A DNA stretch of 64,000 bases from Neptunicella sp048268085 (GTDB taxonomy: Bacteria > Pseudomonadota > Gammaproteobacteria > Enterobacterales > Alteromonadaceae): positions 1 to 64,000 of the forward strand of contig NZ_JBLWWF010000002.1 of NCBI RefSeq assembly GCF_048268085.1, written 5' to 3'. How positions within the stretch are numbered: the stretch's first letter is position 1; the number at the start of each line of letters is the position of its first letter. A model generated the notes under the pieces. The model searched no databases. It was not told the origin of the DNA and worked only from the letters and a program-made list of their open reading frames with translations. Both the position numbers and the translations under genes were made by a program. Positions 18,680 through 27,987 of this stretch are shown here, piece after piece.

Positions 18680-18999
18680 TCAGGTTCCCTCTTTAATTTA
18701 GCCAACATTACTCTGCATATTAAGGTAAATCAATTAGTTATAAAAAAAGTCCAATCTAAAGGACAACCAGAATGACACCATCATTGCTTGGCTTTATACC
18801 CTTTACCGTAATCATCAACGTTTGCCGATACGCCAATCGATATTCAAGCCAGAATTGGCGAAAAAGCAGTCTCTAAAAGGATGTGGATTGGCTGCGTTTA
18901 GTCATTGAGTTGAATAAAGCGATTATGTTTTTACGGCAAGGGTGACGGGAATGGTAAAGGGGAGTCGTGATATACTCCCCTTTAGATTTTATACTGAAT
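18680..18999. other. Non-coding gap
   Basis: Contains the promoter side of the exported methyltransferase gene and, at its far end, the hairpin after the DUF349 gene. I see no gene or RNA in it. Confidence 0.6.
18955..18984 (-). terminator. Strong hairpin after the DUF349 gene
   Basis: TAAAGGGGAGT and ACTCCCCTTTA form a perfect 11-bp stem with an 8-nt loop, 16 nt past the stop codon of the - strand DUF349 gene. There is no T-run on the - side; the + side has a short one (GATTTTAT). Orientation is inferred from the neighbouring gene. Confidence 0.55.
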
Positions 19000-21774
19000 T
19001 TAACCTTTGGTTGCCGCAGCCAAATCCAATGCGGTTAAGCGTTGCAACAAGCCTTGTTGCTCCTTCACCACCGCCCCACATTGCAACCACTGAATTAACA
19101 ACTCATCCAAACTGGGCTGAACGCCAGTTTGTAATTTGTCGGCCATCAGTTGTAGCTGGATTTGCTTGCGTAAACCACTATCCTGACTTGGCGAGTCCAC
19201 TTCTTGCAGAATTTCCATTTGCAGGGTTAGTGAATGACGTTTTTGCGCATCTGGCTGATTAACCCGCAAGGCTTGTTGCCAGGCATTCGGCAGTGCATCA
19301 ACGTCATCTGGTAAATCCCCTTGTTGCCAATTAGCTAACAAAGTAAATAACTCCTCAAAACGATTTAATTCGGCCTGCTGTTGCAGTTGGTCAACTCGGC
19401 TTTGTTGCAGTTGCAGTAATTTTTCGACTTTCCCCCGCCACGTTTTCATCGCTGGAGGCGACAGTTCATTGATTAGGGTTTGCATATCCTGCTGATATTG
19501 CTGAGTGTGCTGCAGGTCAGCAATACTTTGAGCATCATTAGTGAGCGCTTTCCATTGTTGCTGTAACGCGTCAAGCTGGACAATATGCTGCTGTTCCGAG
19601 GCTTTTTGTTGTGCTTGTTCATCCTGACGTTTATCAAACACGACATTGTTCAGCGCTCTAAATTGCTGCCATAATTTTTCGTCCTGTTTGCGCCCGGCCG
19701 AACCGATCTCTTTCCATTTTTGCTGTAGTTGTTTGGCCTGTTCAATTGCCTGTTGGGTATCTTCAATACTACCAAGTTGTTCGGCCTGTTTAACTAACAG
19801 TAACTTGCGTCGTTCATTATCTTGATAAAAGTCAGTCGCAATCGTTTTTAGCGCGGTTTTGGCTTGCTGATATTGCTTATTTACCTGCTGGCGGACTTTA
19901 TGATCCACTTCGCCAGTTTTAAACCAGCGTTGCTCCAATCGGGTAAACTGTTTTACTTTTTCAGCATTATCCTGCGCTGAGGTAGCCAGCTGTTCCAGTT
20001 CGCCAATAATCTGCTGCTTTTGCATCAGGTTGTCTTTGCGCAGCTGTTCCTGCTGCTGGTAATGCTCACGGCATGGCTGAAACGCTTGTTCGCTCCATTG
20101 ATCAAATGCCTGATTATGAGCATCATCTTCAGGGGTGTTCAGCTTACCTAAACTGTTCCAGTCCTGGCGTAATTGCTTAATCAGCTCAGCTTGCTCAGCA
20201 ACCGGTTTAGGCTGTTCGGCCAGCTCTTGAATCACTTGCAGTAATTCAGGTTTACGCGGTGCGGCAATATAAGCTTGCCAATCCTGCAGTTTGCTGACTT
20301 CTTCGGTGGCACTATCCAATTTGGCCTGTATTTTCTGACGATAAGCGTCCGGCAAGTTTTGCACTGCTGCGGTCAATTTACGATGCAATGCCATCGCCCC
20401 ATGAAATTTACCAACCTTAATTAAGCGATCAAACTTAAATAACTGCTGACGGGCATCATCCAGTTGCTGGTTGATATCGGTTTCCAGTTCACGGATGGTT
20501 TTATTCCATTGTTTAACCAATTGATGCCATTGATTAGCGACGTCGCCCAAGCTATCTGCAGGACTAATCTGTTTTAAATCACGCCATTGCTGTTTAAGCT
20601 CGTCAAAATCACGCTTTACCGTTAACCACTGTTCGATGTTTTCAGGTAAGACTAACTCATTCAATGCGTGTAAAAGTGTCGCGCCCTGCTCTCTCGCCTG
20701 TTGGATCTGTGGCAACGCCCCAAGGGTGCGTTGTAATTGGGCTGACTGTTTTAATAACGCTTGGGCCTGTTGATTAGCAATATTAACCAAATCCCCGTGA
20801 ATATCTTGCAACTGCGTGAGCCATAGTTGATTTCTGTCCTCGTCAATGCTGGCAATATCACCGTTTAATGCATTTTGAATCAGGCTTATCTGTTGCTCTA
20901 AACCAGCTAGTTTTTCGGCTTCAGCCTTTAATTTAACTTGTTGTTGCTGTTGTTTGTGCCAATCTGGATAAAGCCGTTCGAGGCGGTTTTGCAAACTGAC
21001 CTGGATCTGCTGATATTTCCCAGTGAACTCGTCCGATTCAGTTGTGGCTAACAAGTTAAACTCATTACTTAACTGTTCGAATTGGGTATTTAACTCGGTC
21101 TGTGAATCAAGCAGCCGCTGGTAGTCGGGTACGTCCACTAATGCGGCCAACTTGGCTAACAGCAAACGGGCTTGACGATTTACGTCCTGACTACGTTGTT
21201 GCTGTTGTTGCTGCTGCTGGAGTTTTTGCTCGGCCAGCTCACGCACATGGGGGCTGGACGCCTTTTTCAATACTTTCAGCAAGCTGGCAATATCATTAAA
21301 CTCATTCAACAATGCGAGTTGCAGTTCACTGTTGTCAGTGGCAAAAAACAGTTGCTTGTTTAGCTGAGGCCGATTTAGGCGCTGCAATATGTCCAGCACC
21401 ACTTTGGTATCATTACTTTGGCGGGCAATTTTTTCTAATAACGCATTATTAGTGCACTCTTTAATAAACTGACTGCGCTCAGCAACATTCAGTAATTCAG
21501 GTTCATCTGCTAGCAATTGTTGTTCAACAATTTGATAAGCCTGCTTTTTGACTTGAGCGTTTTTGTCGGTTTCCGCTATTTTCCACCACAGCACAAACTG
21601 ATTCAGTCGATGTAAGGCACTAAGACGCACTTGGGTGTTGTCGTCATTAAAAGCCAGTTCATGCAATTGAGTTCGTTGTTCAGGATCCGTCGGTGACAAG
21701 CCGGCAATGGCGCTAATTCTGACCTGAGGATTTTTGTTTTTATACTTAGGAGTAAGAAGAGATTTAAATATCAT
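19000..21774 (-). CDS. DUF349 repeat coiled-coil protein
   Basis: A 924-residue cytoplasmic protein rich in Gln, Leu and Lys. The first 200 residues look like HEAT-type helical repeats (RISAIAGLSPTDPEQR, QVRLSALHRLNQFV). Much of the rest is long coiled coil interspersed with copies of the DUF349 motif (W-x3-G pattern, for example LEQRWFKTGEVDHK, LQQKWKEIGSAGRK, LRQDWNSLGKLN). Cellular function is not established for the family. The start overlaps the end of yeaC by 11 bp, so the two are cotranscribed. A CTG/TTG-rich run on + near 21190-21240 is the complement of a poly-Gln tract (about ten Gln), which may vary in length by slippage. Confidence 0.85.
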   Translation of the reverse strand: MIFKSLLTPKYKNKNPQVRISAIAGLSPTDPEQRTQLHELAFNDDNTQVRLSALHRLNQFVLWWKIAETDKNAQVKKQAYQIVEQQLLADEPELLNVAERSQFIKECTNNALLEKIARQSNDTKVVLDILQRLNRPQLNKQLFFATDNSELQLALLNEFNDIASLLKVLKKASSPHVRELAEQKLQQQQQQQQRSQDVNRQARLLLAKLAALVDVPDYQRLLDSQTELNTQFEQLSNEFNLLATTESDEFTGKYQQIQVSLQNRLERLYPDWHKQQQQQVKLKAEAEKLAGLEQQISLIQNALNGDIASIDEDRNQLWLTQLQDIHGDLVNIANQQAQALLKQSAQLQRTLGALPQIQQAREQGATLLHALNELVLPENIEQWLTVKRDFDELKQQWRDLKQISPADSLGDVANQWHQLVKQWNKTIRELETDINQQLDDARQQLFKFDRLIKVGKFHGAMALHRKLTAAVQNLPDAYRQKIQAKLDSATEEVSKLQDWQAYIAAPRKPELLQVIQELAEQPKPVAEQAELIKQLRQDWNSLGKLNTPEDDAHNQAFDQWSEQAFQPCREHYQQQEQLRKDNLMQKQQIIGELEQLATSAQDNAEKVKQFTRLEQRWFKTGEVDHKVRQQVNKQYQQAKTALKTIATDFYQDNERRKLLLVKQAEQLGSIEDTQQAIEQAKQLQQKWKEIGSAGRKQDEKLWQQFRALNNVVFDKRQDEQAQQKASEQQHIVQLDALQQQWKALTNDAQSIADLQHTQQYQQDMQTLINELSPPAMKTWRGKVEKLLQLQQSRVDQLQQQAELNRFEELFTLLANWQQGDLPDDVDALPNAWQQALRVNQPDAQKRHSLTLQMEILQEVDSPSQDSGLRKQIQLQLMADKLQTGVQPSLDELLIQWLQCGAVVKEQQGLLQRLTALDLAAATKG

Positions 21775-22057
21775 CCGAGTTGAATCGCATTATAGGATTA
21801 GAGTTATAGGCTTGCTGGGCCATGTCTTGTTTTAACTGCTGACGGGATTTTTGCACAATCTGGCCATCTTCACCGATTGACATATGCTCGTCTGATTTTA
21901 ATACTTTGGCCTGATATAACATCACCGCCTGCAGACTATTTTCACGCTGTTCTTCATTTAATACGGTGCCATCGGGCCATTTACCGGTTTCAACCGCTTG
22001 CAATAAGCGCTGATAGATTTCAGGTGACATGGCATTGACTAAGGTTTGCATCGACAT
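21764..22057 (-). CDS. yeaC: YeaC family protein (DUF1315)
   Basis: A 97-residue cytoplasmic protein matching E. coli YeaC over its whole length (MSPEIYQRLLQAVETGKWPDG; NSLQAVMLYQAKVL). No biochemical role is known. In E. coli, yeaC lies beside msrB-gapA-yeaD; here the same set is spread over 8 kb, which supports the assignment. AAGG precedes the ATG by 10 nt. It overlaps the DUF349 gene downstream. Confidence 0.9.
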   Translation of the reverse strand: MSMQTLVNAMSPEIYQRLLQAVETGKWPDGTVLNEEQRENSLQAVMLYQAKVLKSDEHMSIGEDGQIVQKSRQQLKQDMAQQAYNSNPIMRFNSDDI

Positions 22058-22061
22058 ACTG

Positions 22062-22385
22062 TTATGACCTTTTTAAGAACACAATACGAACGCGATTAAC
22101 AATCGCCCAAAAGAATCCTCCCACTGCAGCTCCCACCGCAATCTGGTATTCCAGCGACTCTTTATCCACATTATCTTGCAGCGCAAACCATGCTCCACCG
22201 GCAATCATTAAAATAGCGATAATAGATTGGGTATTAACACTTTGTAATTGCTGATTTTTACGCAATGCGGCCTTGCGACGCACATCCTCTTCATCAACCT
22301 GATCAAAAGCAACACCACAATGCTGACACAACTTGGTTTTATCCGATATTTTCTTATTACAGGCAGGGCAATTAATTAACGCCAT
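22062..22385 (-). CDS. Small zinc-ribbon membrane protein
   Basis: A 107-residue protein. The N-terminus has a four-Cys zinc ribbon (CPACNKKISDKTKLCQHCG, residues 6-24). After a short charged linker (VDEEDVRRKAALRK) come two hydrophobic segments, about 52-67 and 85-97, which probably span the membrane. GGAG precedes the ATG. Four bases separate it from yeaC, so they are likely one transcript. Function unknown. Confidence 0.75.
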   Translation of the reverse strand: MALINCPACNKKISDKTKLCQHCGVAFDQVDEEDVRRKAALRKNQQLQSVNTQSIIAILMIAGGAWFALQDNVDKESLEYQIAVGAAVGGFFWAIVNRVRIVFLKRS

Positions 22386-22453
22386 GCATTACTCCAGTTA
22401 GATCAAAGGAGCGTGACCCAAGGCCGACACTCCTTATAAGTATTAATATATTA

Positions 22454-22468
22454 AGGCGGTAAACGCCT
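22454..22468 (-). terminator. Short hairpin after the AGCS gene
   Basis: AGGCG and CGCCT pair around a 5-nt loop, 6 nt past the AGCS stop codon; an AT-rich stretch follows on the - strand. A weak terminator candidate. Confidence 0.35.
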
Positions 22469-22473
22469 CAGGT

Positions 22474-24147
22474 TTATTTTTTATGTTCTTTATCAAAATC
22501 TTGCCAATACTGAGCGACGGTTTCTTTCATTTCTTTGCGAAGCATGAAAATACCAAACAGGTTAGGTAAGGTCATGACCACAATCGCCACGCTGGCTAAA
22601 GTCCAAACTAAAGTCGTATCTGAAAATGATGCCCAGAAAAATCCGGCGACATAAATAACCCGATAAGGCATAACCGAACGCGCACCAAATAGATAAGTCA
22701 TCGCCCGATCACCATAATACGACCAGGCAATGGCAGTCGAAAAGGCAAACAGTAATAAGCCTATGGATACAATATACTGACCAAAATCACCAAAGAAACC
22801 TCGGGTAAAGGCTTTGGTGGTCAAGGCGGCAGAGTGGATCAGCGACTTACCGGAAATAATCACACTATCTTTTACTGGCAATCCATCTACGATTTTTAAC
22901 GTGCCAGTGTACGCATCTTCTGCTTCACCAATACTAAAACGCACATCTTCGGCAAAAGAGTGAGCTTGCATAATAGTGTAATCACCTGGCATTGCTTTAC
23001 CTTCAACGACTTTAATATCACCGGTGTAAGGTTTAATTTTATGGTCGTCAACATGATTAAGGTATTTAAACATTTCCTGGCGATCGGCTTCGTTGGTTTC
23101 GGAAAATTTCCCTGCCACGATAGCCATATCGGATTTTTGGAATACGTTGTCGAACTTCTCATGCCATACACCAGAAGACAAAATCACTAAACCGGTGATG
23201 GTACAAATGATAATGGTATCGATAAATGGCTCAAGGATAGACACCATCCCTTCTGAAACAGGTTCATCTGCTTTTGCCGCTGCGTGAGCGATTGGTGCAG
23301 AACCTTGACCGGCTTCGTTAGAAAACAGCCCACGGTTAACCCCACGGTTAAAGGCATACGCGATAGTGGCACCAAGGAAACCGCCGGTAGCCGCAGAACC
23401 GCTAAATACATCACCAATAACAGAAGCAAAAGCGGGTCCGATATTTTCGATGTTATAAAAAATAACTCCGAAGGCACCAATTAAATATATTCCCGCCATT
23501 AACGGTACAATTTTAGACGTGACTGCCGCGATACGGTGAATACCGCCCAAGATAACCAGACCAAGTAACACTGCCAAAACGCCACCAGTGATCATCGGCT
23601 CCAGACCAAATGACTCTTGCATGCTAGAGGCAATACTGTTGATTTGCGGCAAATTACCGGTACCAAATGAGCTGATAACCGTGGCAATTGCAAAACCGAT
23701 GGCCAGCCATTTCATATTCAGGCGTCGATCCATGTAGTACATGGGACCACCTGCCATCGTGCCGTCTTCAGTTTTTACCCGATATTTATGCGACAGGGTG
23801 ACTTCGACAAATTTGGTGGTCATGCCCAAAAAGGCCGTTGCCCACATCCAGAATAACGCGGCTGGTCCACCTAAGAAAATGGCGAATGCAACACCACTGA
23901 TATTACCCGTACCGACGGTGCCGGACAGCGCGGTCGATAAAGACTGAAAGTGGGTTGTATCGCCCGGTGCGCCTTTTTTATCGTATTTACCGGTAACCAC
24001 TAACCACGCATGCTTAAAATAGCGAATTTGTGGAAATTTAAGATAGATTGTAAAAAATAAACCTACCCCTAACAGTACATACGGGAACCATCCCGCACTG
24101 CCCAAATTACCATCCAGCATTTTCAAAAAATTATGAAAGGATTCCAA
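22474..24147 (-). CDS. Sodium:alanine/glycine symporter (AGCS family) with a soluble insertion
   Basis: A 557-residue membrane transporter that imports small neutral amino acids with Na+. Family signatures are present: GTVGTGNISGVAFAIFLGGP at about 76-95, AGGPMYYMDRRLN at 132-144, and FNRGVNRGLFSNEAGQGSAP at 266-285. It starts at TTG 24147, with AGGGGA spaced 5 nt; the next ATG is nine codons in. Residues about 329-436 form a polar segment with no family counterpart in ordinary AGCS proteins (450-500 residues), placed between two transmembrane segments. It contains beta-like repeats (YTGDIKVVEGK, YTGTLKIVDGL). Confidence 0.9.
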   Translation of the reverse strand: MESFHNFLKMLDGNLGSAGWFPYVLLGVGLFFTIYLKFPQIRYFKHAWLVVTGKYDKKGAPGDTTHFQSLSTALSGTVGTGNISGVAFAIFLGGPAALFWMWATAFLGMTTKFVEVTLSHKYRVKTEDGTMAGGPMYYMDRRLNMKWLAIGFAIATVISSFGTGNLPQINSIASSMQESFGLEPMITGGVLAVLLGLVILGGIHRIAAVTSKIVPLMAGIYLIGAFGVIFYNIENIGPAFASVIGDVFSGSAATGGFLGATIAYAFNRGVNRGLFSNEAGQGSAPIAHAAAKADEPVSEGMVSILEPFIDTIIICTITGLVILSSGVWHEKFDNVFQKSDMAIVAGKFSETNEADRQEMFKYLNHVDDHKIKPYTGDIKVVEGKAMPGDYTIMQAHSFAEDVRFSIGEAEDAYTGTLKIVDGLPVKDSVIISGKSLIHSAALTTKAFTRGFFGDFGQYIVSIGLLLFAFSTAIAWSYYGDRAMTYLFGARSVMPYRVIYVAGFFWASFSDTTLVWTLASVAIVVMTLPNLFGIFMLRKEMKETVAQYWQDFDKEHKK

Positions 24148-24220
24148 GGTATTCCCCTATTATTATTTATTGTTATTAGGCGTTGCGCCTGATTTTTATG
24201 TTTGTTTTTAAAACAACGTA

Positions 24221-25348
24221 TTATCTTAAGTGATCTGCCACGGCGTGAATAGCAATAAGCACATCCTCACCCAACTGTTTACTGCGCTTGGGAGACCAGC
24301 CATAAGCCGCATCAGCCAAGTTTATATTATCCTTAAAGGGCATTTCCAGCGTATAAGCCAAACAATCAAACTGATGCGCCACGGCATTACACGCTACTGT
24401 TAAATTGGCTTTCCCCGGCTCATCCTTGGGATAACCAACCTCGTCCTGAAACTCTGGTGTAGCCATTAAAAAAGCCTGTTTAAAGCGGTTTTCCAATGTT
24501 TCGATACGTGCATTATAGCTTGGCGTTCCTTCTGAACCGGCCACAAAGTTATAAGGCAAGGCTTCATCACCGTGTACATCCAAAAACATATCAACACCGG
24601 TTTGTTGCATTTTGTTTAATACATACAATACTTCCGGGCTATTTTCCTGACTGGGCGATTGCCATTCACGATTCAGATTGGCACCGTTGGCATTCGTGCG
24701 TAAATGACCACGAGCCGAGCCATCTGGATTCATATTCGGTACGATATACAATACCGCTTTATCCAATAATGAACGGCCTACACCATCATCTTCATCGAGT
24801 AAACGTTCTAGTAAACCTTCAATCAGCCATTCCGCCATCGTTTCACCCGGGTGCTGGCGAGCCGTTATCCAGATTTTCTTTTTACCTTCTTCTGGTTGGC
24901 CGACGACCAATAACGACATATCTCGACCGTCCAGCGTTTCGCCCAAATGCTCATGACGGCAATCAAAACAGGTCTGTGCCCAACTGATTAGGTCAAGATG
25001 GCGCTCGTAAGAATACGGCGCAAAATAGGCAAAATAGGTAATGTCGTGCTCGGGTGTGTGATCGATATGCAGATTCGTACCGTCAAACTCGGTATCAACT
25101 CTAAACCATTCTTCGCGATCGTAGGATGCAACCGCCTGATAATTCTGCCAACCGTCTGGGTAAGCTGCCTTATCAACATTCTGGATAGTTAATTTATGAT
25201 TAATAAATGGAGTGGAATCCAACTTAAAATGGAACCACTGAAAAAAATCGGATTGATTATCTTTGTTAATAGCTAATTGAATATCATCAGGTTGTTCCGC
25301 ACGGATGACTTGAATATTTCCGCTATCAAAATTACTGGTTATTCTCAT
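24221..25348 (-). CDS. M14 family zinc carboxypeptidase (cytosolic type)
   Basis: A 375-residue metallocarboxypeptidase of the cytosolic carboxypeptidase-like branch, with an N-terminal beta-sandwich domain (about 1-115) ahead of the catalytic domain. The zinc site is visible: His166 and Glu169 in RQHPGETMAE and His259 in LDVHGDEALP. NMNPDGSARGHLRTNANG carries the substrate-binding Arg/Asn, and the catalytic Glu is in YTLEMPFKDN near the C-terminus. It has no signal peptide. Substrate unknown; eukaryotic relatives remove C-terminal Glu, but bacterial members are not so limited. The AGCS gene follows 73 bp downstream. Confidence 0.9.
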   Translation of the reverse strand: MRITSNFDSGNIQVIRAEQPDDIQLAINKDNQSDFFQWFHFKLDSTPFINHKLTIQNVDKAAYPDGWQNYQAVASYDREEWFRVDTEFDGTNLHIDHTPEHDITYFAYFAPYSYERHLDLISWAQTCFDCRHEHLGETLDGRDMSLLVVGQPEEGKKKIWITARQHPGETMAEWLIEGLLERLLDEDDGVGRSLLDKAVLYIVPNMNPDGSARGHLRTNANGANLNREWQSPSQENSPEVLYVLNKMQQTGVDMFLDVHGDEALPYNFVAGSEGTPSYNARIETLENRFKQAFLMATPEFQDEVGYPKDEPGKANLTVACNAVAHQFDCLAYTLEMPFKDNINLADAAYGWSPKRSKQLGEDVLIAIHAVADHLR

Positions 25349-25504
25349 GGAATGTCTTCGAATTTAGTTGTAGGGATAAATGACTGGCGTAATCTACCAT
25401 ATTTTAAAAGCGACTGGCTAACCCTGACAGGGCTTTTAGCGAATTTTTGAAGGTTGAGAGTAAAACTAGGCTGACAGTAATTAAAATGGACTGGGTAAAA
25501 ATGC

Positions 25505-25532
25505 AACAGGGTGAAATCACGTCCACCCTGTT
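25505..25532 (-). terminator. Rho-independent terminator of the long GAPDH gene
   Basis: AACAGGGTG and CACCCTGTT form a perfect 9-bp stem with a 10-nt loop, followed on - by GCATTTTT. It lies 15 nt past the stop codon. Confidence 0.7.
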
Positions 25533-25546
25533 TACTCGTAATTAAT

Positions 25547-26992
25547 TTAAACCGGCAATGACGGTACTTTTAATCCCGCCATATCTTGCACCACACGCAT
25601 CACTTGGCAACTATAGCCAAACTCGTTGTCATACCATAAATAAAGAGTAGCGCGATTATCTGCCACGATGGTGGCTTGAGAGTCCACTACCGATGCAAAA
25701 CGAGTTCCGACCAAATCGGTTGACACAATTTCTGTCGAAGCGGAATAGTCTATCTGGTGATGTAACGATGAAAACAACGACGCGCTGCGTAAAAAATCAT
25801 TCAACGCTTCACGACTGGTGCTGTTATTCAACTGCAAATTAAGAATAGCCAGTGACACATTGGGAGTGGGCACCCGGATCGCATTGCCGGTCAGTTTGCC
25901 CGCTAGTTTCGGATATGCCTTGGCAACAGCTTTAGCCGCACCGGTTTCGGTGATGACCATATTTAATGCCGCACTGCGACCACGGCGATCCGCTTTATGG
26001 AAGTTATCAATCAAATGCTGATCATTAGTAAAAGAATGTACCGTTTCCACATGGCCACTGCTAATACCGTATTGTTCATCCATCATTTTCAGTACTGGAG
26101 TGATGGCGTTAGTAGTACAACTTGCTGCCGATAAAATAGTATCTTCAGCTAAAATGTCGCCATGGTTGACGCCATGCACAATGTTTTTAATCTCACCTTT
26201 ACCTGGTGCGGTGAGCAGTACTTTAGCCGCACCTTCAGATTTAAGATGCAAGCCTAATCCATCAGCGTCACGCCACATACCGGTATTATCTACCACAATG
26301 GCGTTGTCGATCCCGTATTGGGCATAATCTACTTCGTCAGGAGAGTTAGCATAAATCACCTGAATATACGCACCGTTAGCTTTAATTGCATTACGCTCGT
26401 TATCCACGGTAATTGACCCATTAAATGGACCATGCACCGAATCACGACGTAACAAGCTGGCGCGTTTTTCCAGATCACCTTCTTTACCGCCACGCACTAC
26501 AATTGCACGCAGCCGTAATTTATTGTTTTTGCCCTGACGTTCAATCATCAAACGCGCCAACAATCGCCCTATTCGACCAAATCCATAAAGCACCACATCT
26601 CGTGGCTGTTGCTGCTCGGATACCTGATTAATACTGGTTAGTGCATTATTTAAGTACGTCTGAATGTCCGCACCTTGAGATGAATCGGCATAATGAAAAC
26701 GATAAGCTAGTTTACCCACATCAATCTCAGCCGGCGCTAACGGCATGGCACTTAATGCCTGAATAAATGGAAAGGTTTCCCTTAGGCGAAGTTTCTGACC
26801 TTCGTGCTGGCGAACCGTGCGGTGCGCTTTAATAATATCAATGGCACTGGCACCCACCAGTGAACGACCATATATGGTTACTTCGATAGATTTATCCCGG
26901 TATAACTTACCTAATAACGGTAACATTTGTTCGGCATATTCCTGACGTTCCTGCCAACTGTTCTGCAATAGCTGTTCATGCTGCTGATTCAT
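25547..26992 (-). CDS. Long-form glyceraldehyde-3-phosphate dehydrogenase paralogue
   Basis: A 481-residue GAPDH-fold protein found in many gammaproteobacteria beside normal GapA. An N-terminal extension of about 130 residues precedes the dehydrogenase domain. The NAD site GFGRIGR is at 137-143 and the catalytic Cys is Cys292 in SAASCTTNAITP; a histidine follows in VETVHSFTNDQ. The C-terminus has the usual WYDNEFGYSCQ. It probably oxidises or reduces triose phosphates under conditions different from GapA; in related bacteria such paralogues are linked to gluconeogenic growth. AAGG precedes the ATG. Confidence 0.9.
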   Translation of the reverse strand: MNQQHEQLLQNSWQERQEYAEQMLPLLGKLYRDKSIEVTIYGRSLVGASAIDIIKAHRTVRQHEGQKLRLRETFPFIQALSAMPLAPAEIDVGKLAYRFHYADSSQGADIQTYLNNALTSINQVSEQQQPRDVVLYGFGRIGRLLARLMIERQGKNNKLRLRAIVVRGGKEGDLEKRASLLRRDSVHGPFNGSITVDNERNAIKANGAYIQVIYANSPDEVDYAQYGIDNAIVVDNTGMWRDADGLGLHLKSEGAAKVLLTAPGKGEIKNIVHGVNHGDILAEDTILSAASCTTNAITPVLKMMDEQYGISSGHVETVHSFTNDQHLIDNFHKADRRGRSAALNMVITETGAAKAVAKAYPKLAGKLTGNAIRVPTPNVSLAILNLQLNNSTSREALNDFLRSASLFSSLHHQIDYSASTEIVSTDLVGTRFASVVDSQATIVADNRATLYLWYDNEFGYSCQVMRVVQDMAGLKVPSLPV

Positions 26993-27345
26993 TCTTACGG
27001 CCTTTTACGCTGCTGTTTTGTAGGGTTCTATTGTCTTACTACGGGAGTTGCCATAGCAAAATCGGCGCTAGTGTAATGAAAGAATCAACTGATGCAAAAT
27101 TGTACAGAAATTACTGAAAGCCTCTACATCAGCGGCTTTAGGCGTTTATTTTGGTAACTTTACGCCAATCGCTGTTTTTTTATACGCAATGTGAGTTTGA
27201 GATAAGATATTTAACCATTTTGAAGCAGCTATGATGTATACCGTGGCAGAGTCAACGCCTTTGATTATCGTGGCTTAACAGGCCATCCCAAGACTCTGGG
27301 ATGACCATACTCTGCTCAAAATAAAATGAAAAAAACTTTCATTAA
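26993..27345. other. Non-coding gap
   Basis: Lies between the long GAPDH gene and msrB, both on -. It should hold the GAPDH promoter and the msrB terminator (27281-27306). I see no gene or RNA beyond that. Confidence 0.55.
27281..27306 (-). terminator. Hairpin downstream of msrB
   Basis: CATCCCA and TGGGATG pair perfectly around a 6-nt loop, extended by two G-C pairs after a mismatch. It lies 40 nt past the msrB stop. The T-run is poor. Confidence 0.4.
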
Positions 27346-27732
27346 TTATTTTTCGCCGGGTTCAAATGTAAGAGAAACTGAATTCACACAATAACGCTGT
27401 CCGGTGGGTTGTGGGCCATCAGGAAAAACATGACCTAAATGTGCGTCACAATGCTTGCAGGTAATTTCGGTCCGCGTCATACCATGGCTGGTATCGGTGT
27501 GATACCCGATATTTTCCGCATGCTCGGCAAAGAACGATGGCCAACCACAGCCAGCATCAAATTTGGTGTCAGATGAAAAAAGTTCGGCACCGCAGCATTT
27601 ACACAAATACATCCCTTTATCGTTTACATCGAGCAGTTCTCCGGTAAATGGTCGTTCAGTACCTTTTTCACGGCATACTCTAAATTCTTCAGGAGTTAAT
27701 CGTTCTTGCCATTGTTGCTCTGTTAACTTCAT
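27346..27732 (-). CDS. msrB: Peptide-methionine (R)-S-oxide reductase
   Basis: A 128-residue enzyme that reduces methionine-R-sulfoxide in proteins. I start it at the ATG at 27732 (GAGGATA upstream, MKLTEQQWQERL). Two zinc-binding Cys pairs are visible (CKCCGAELF and CKHCDAHLGHVF), the catalytic Cys is in RYCVNSVSL, and GCGWPSF is the substrate-binding segment. Length is standard. It is divergent from gapA, the same neighbourhood as in E. coli. Confidence 0.97.
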   Translation of the reverse strand: MKLTEQQWQERLTPEEFRVCREKGTERPFTGELLDVNDKGMYLCKCCGAELFSSDTKFDAGCGWPSFFAEHAENIGYHTDTSHGMTRTEITCKHCDAHLGHVFPDGPQPTGQRYCVNSVSLTFEPGEK

Positions 27733-27987
27733 AGTTATCCTCAACGACTGTTTGTCTTTCATAAAAAATTTAATAACAGGTATAGCAGTTCAAACAAACG
27801 ATGAATATCAAAATCATTGCTAAACTAACATGCGTAGAACAAGTGTCTAATTTTTAAACGAACAATTGGGTTAAATTGTAATTTTATAACAGATGAAGCG
27901 AGTTTATGCGCGTAATCATTGAACATTACCAATAATTTCTGTAATTTAGTTACAATAATTTCAGCAACATTAAATGTAAGGTGGAAC

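Noticed and set aside
18955..18984. Hairpin as a riboswitch or small RNA
   Set aside because: A simple perfect stem right after a gene end is explained by termination or mRNA-end protection.
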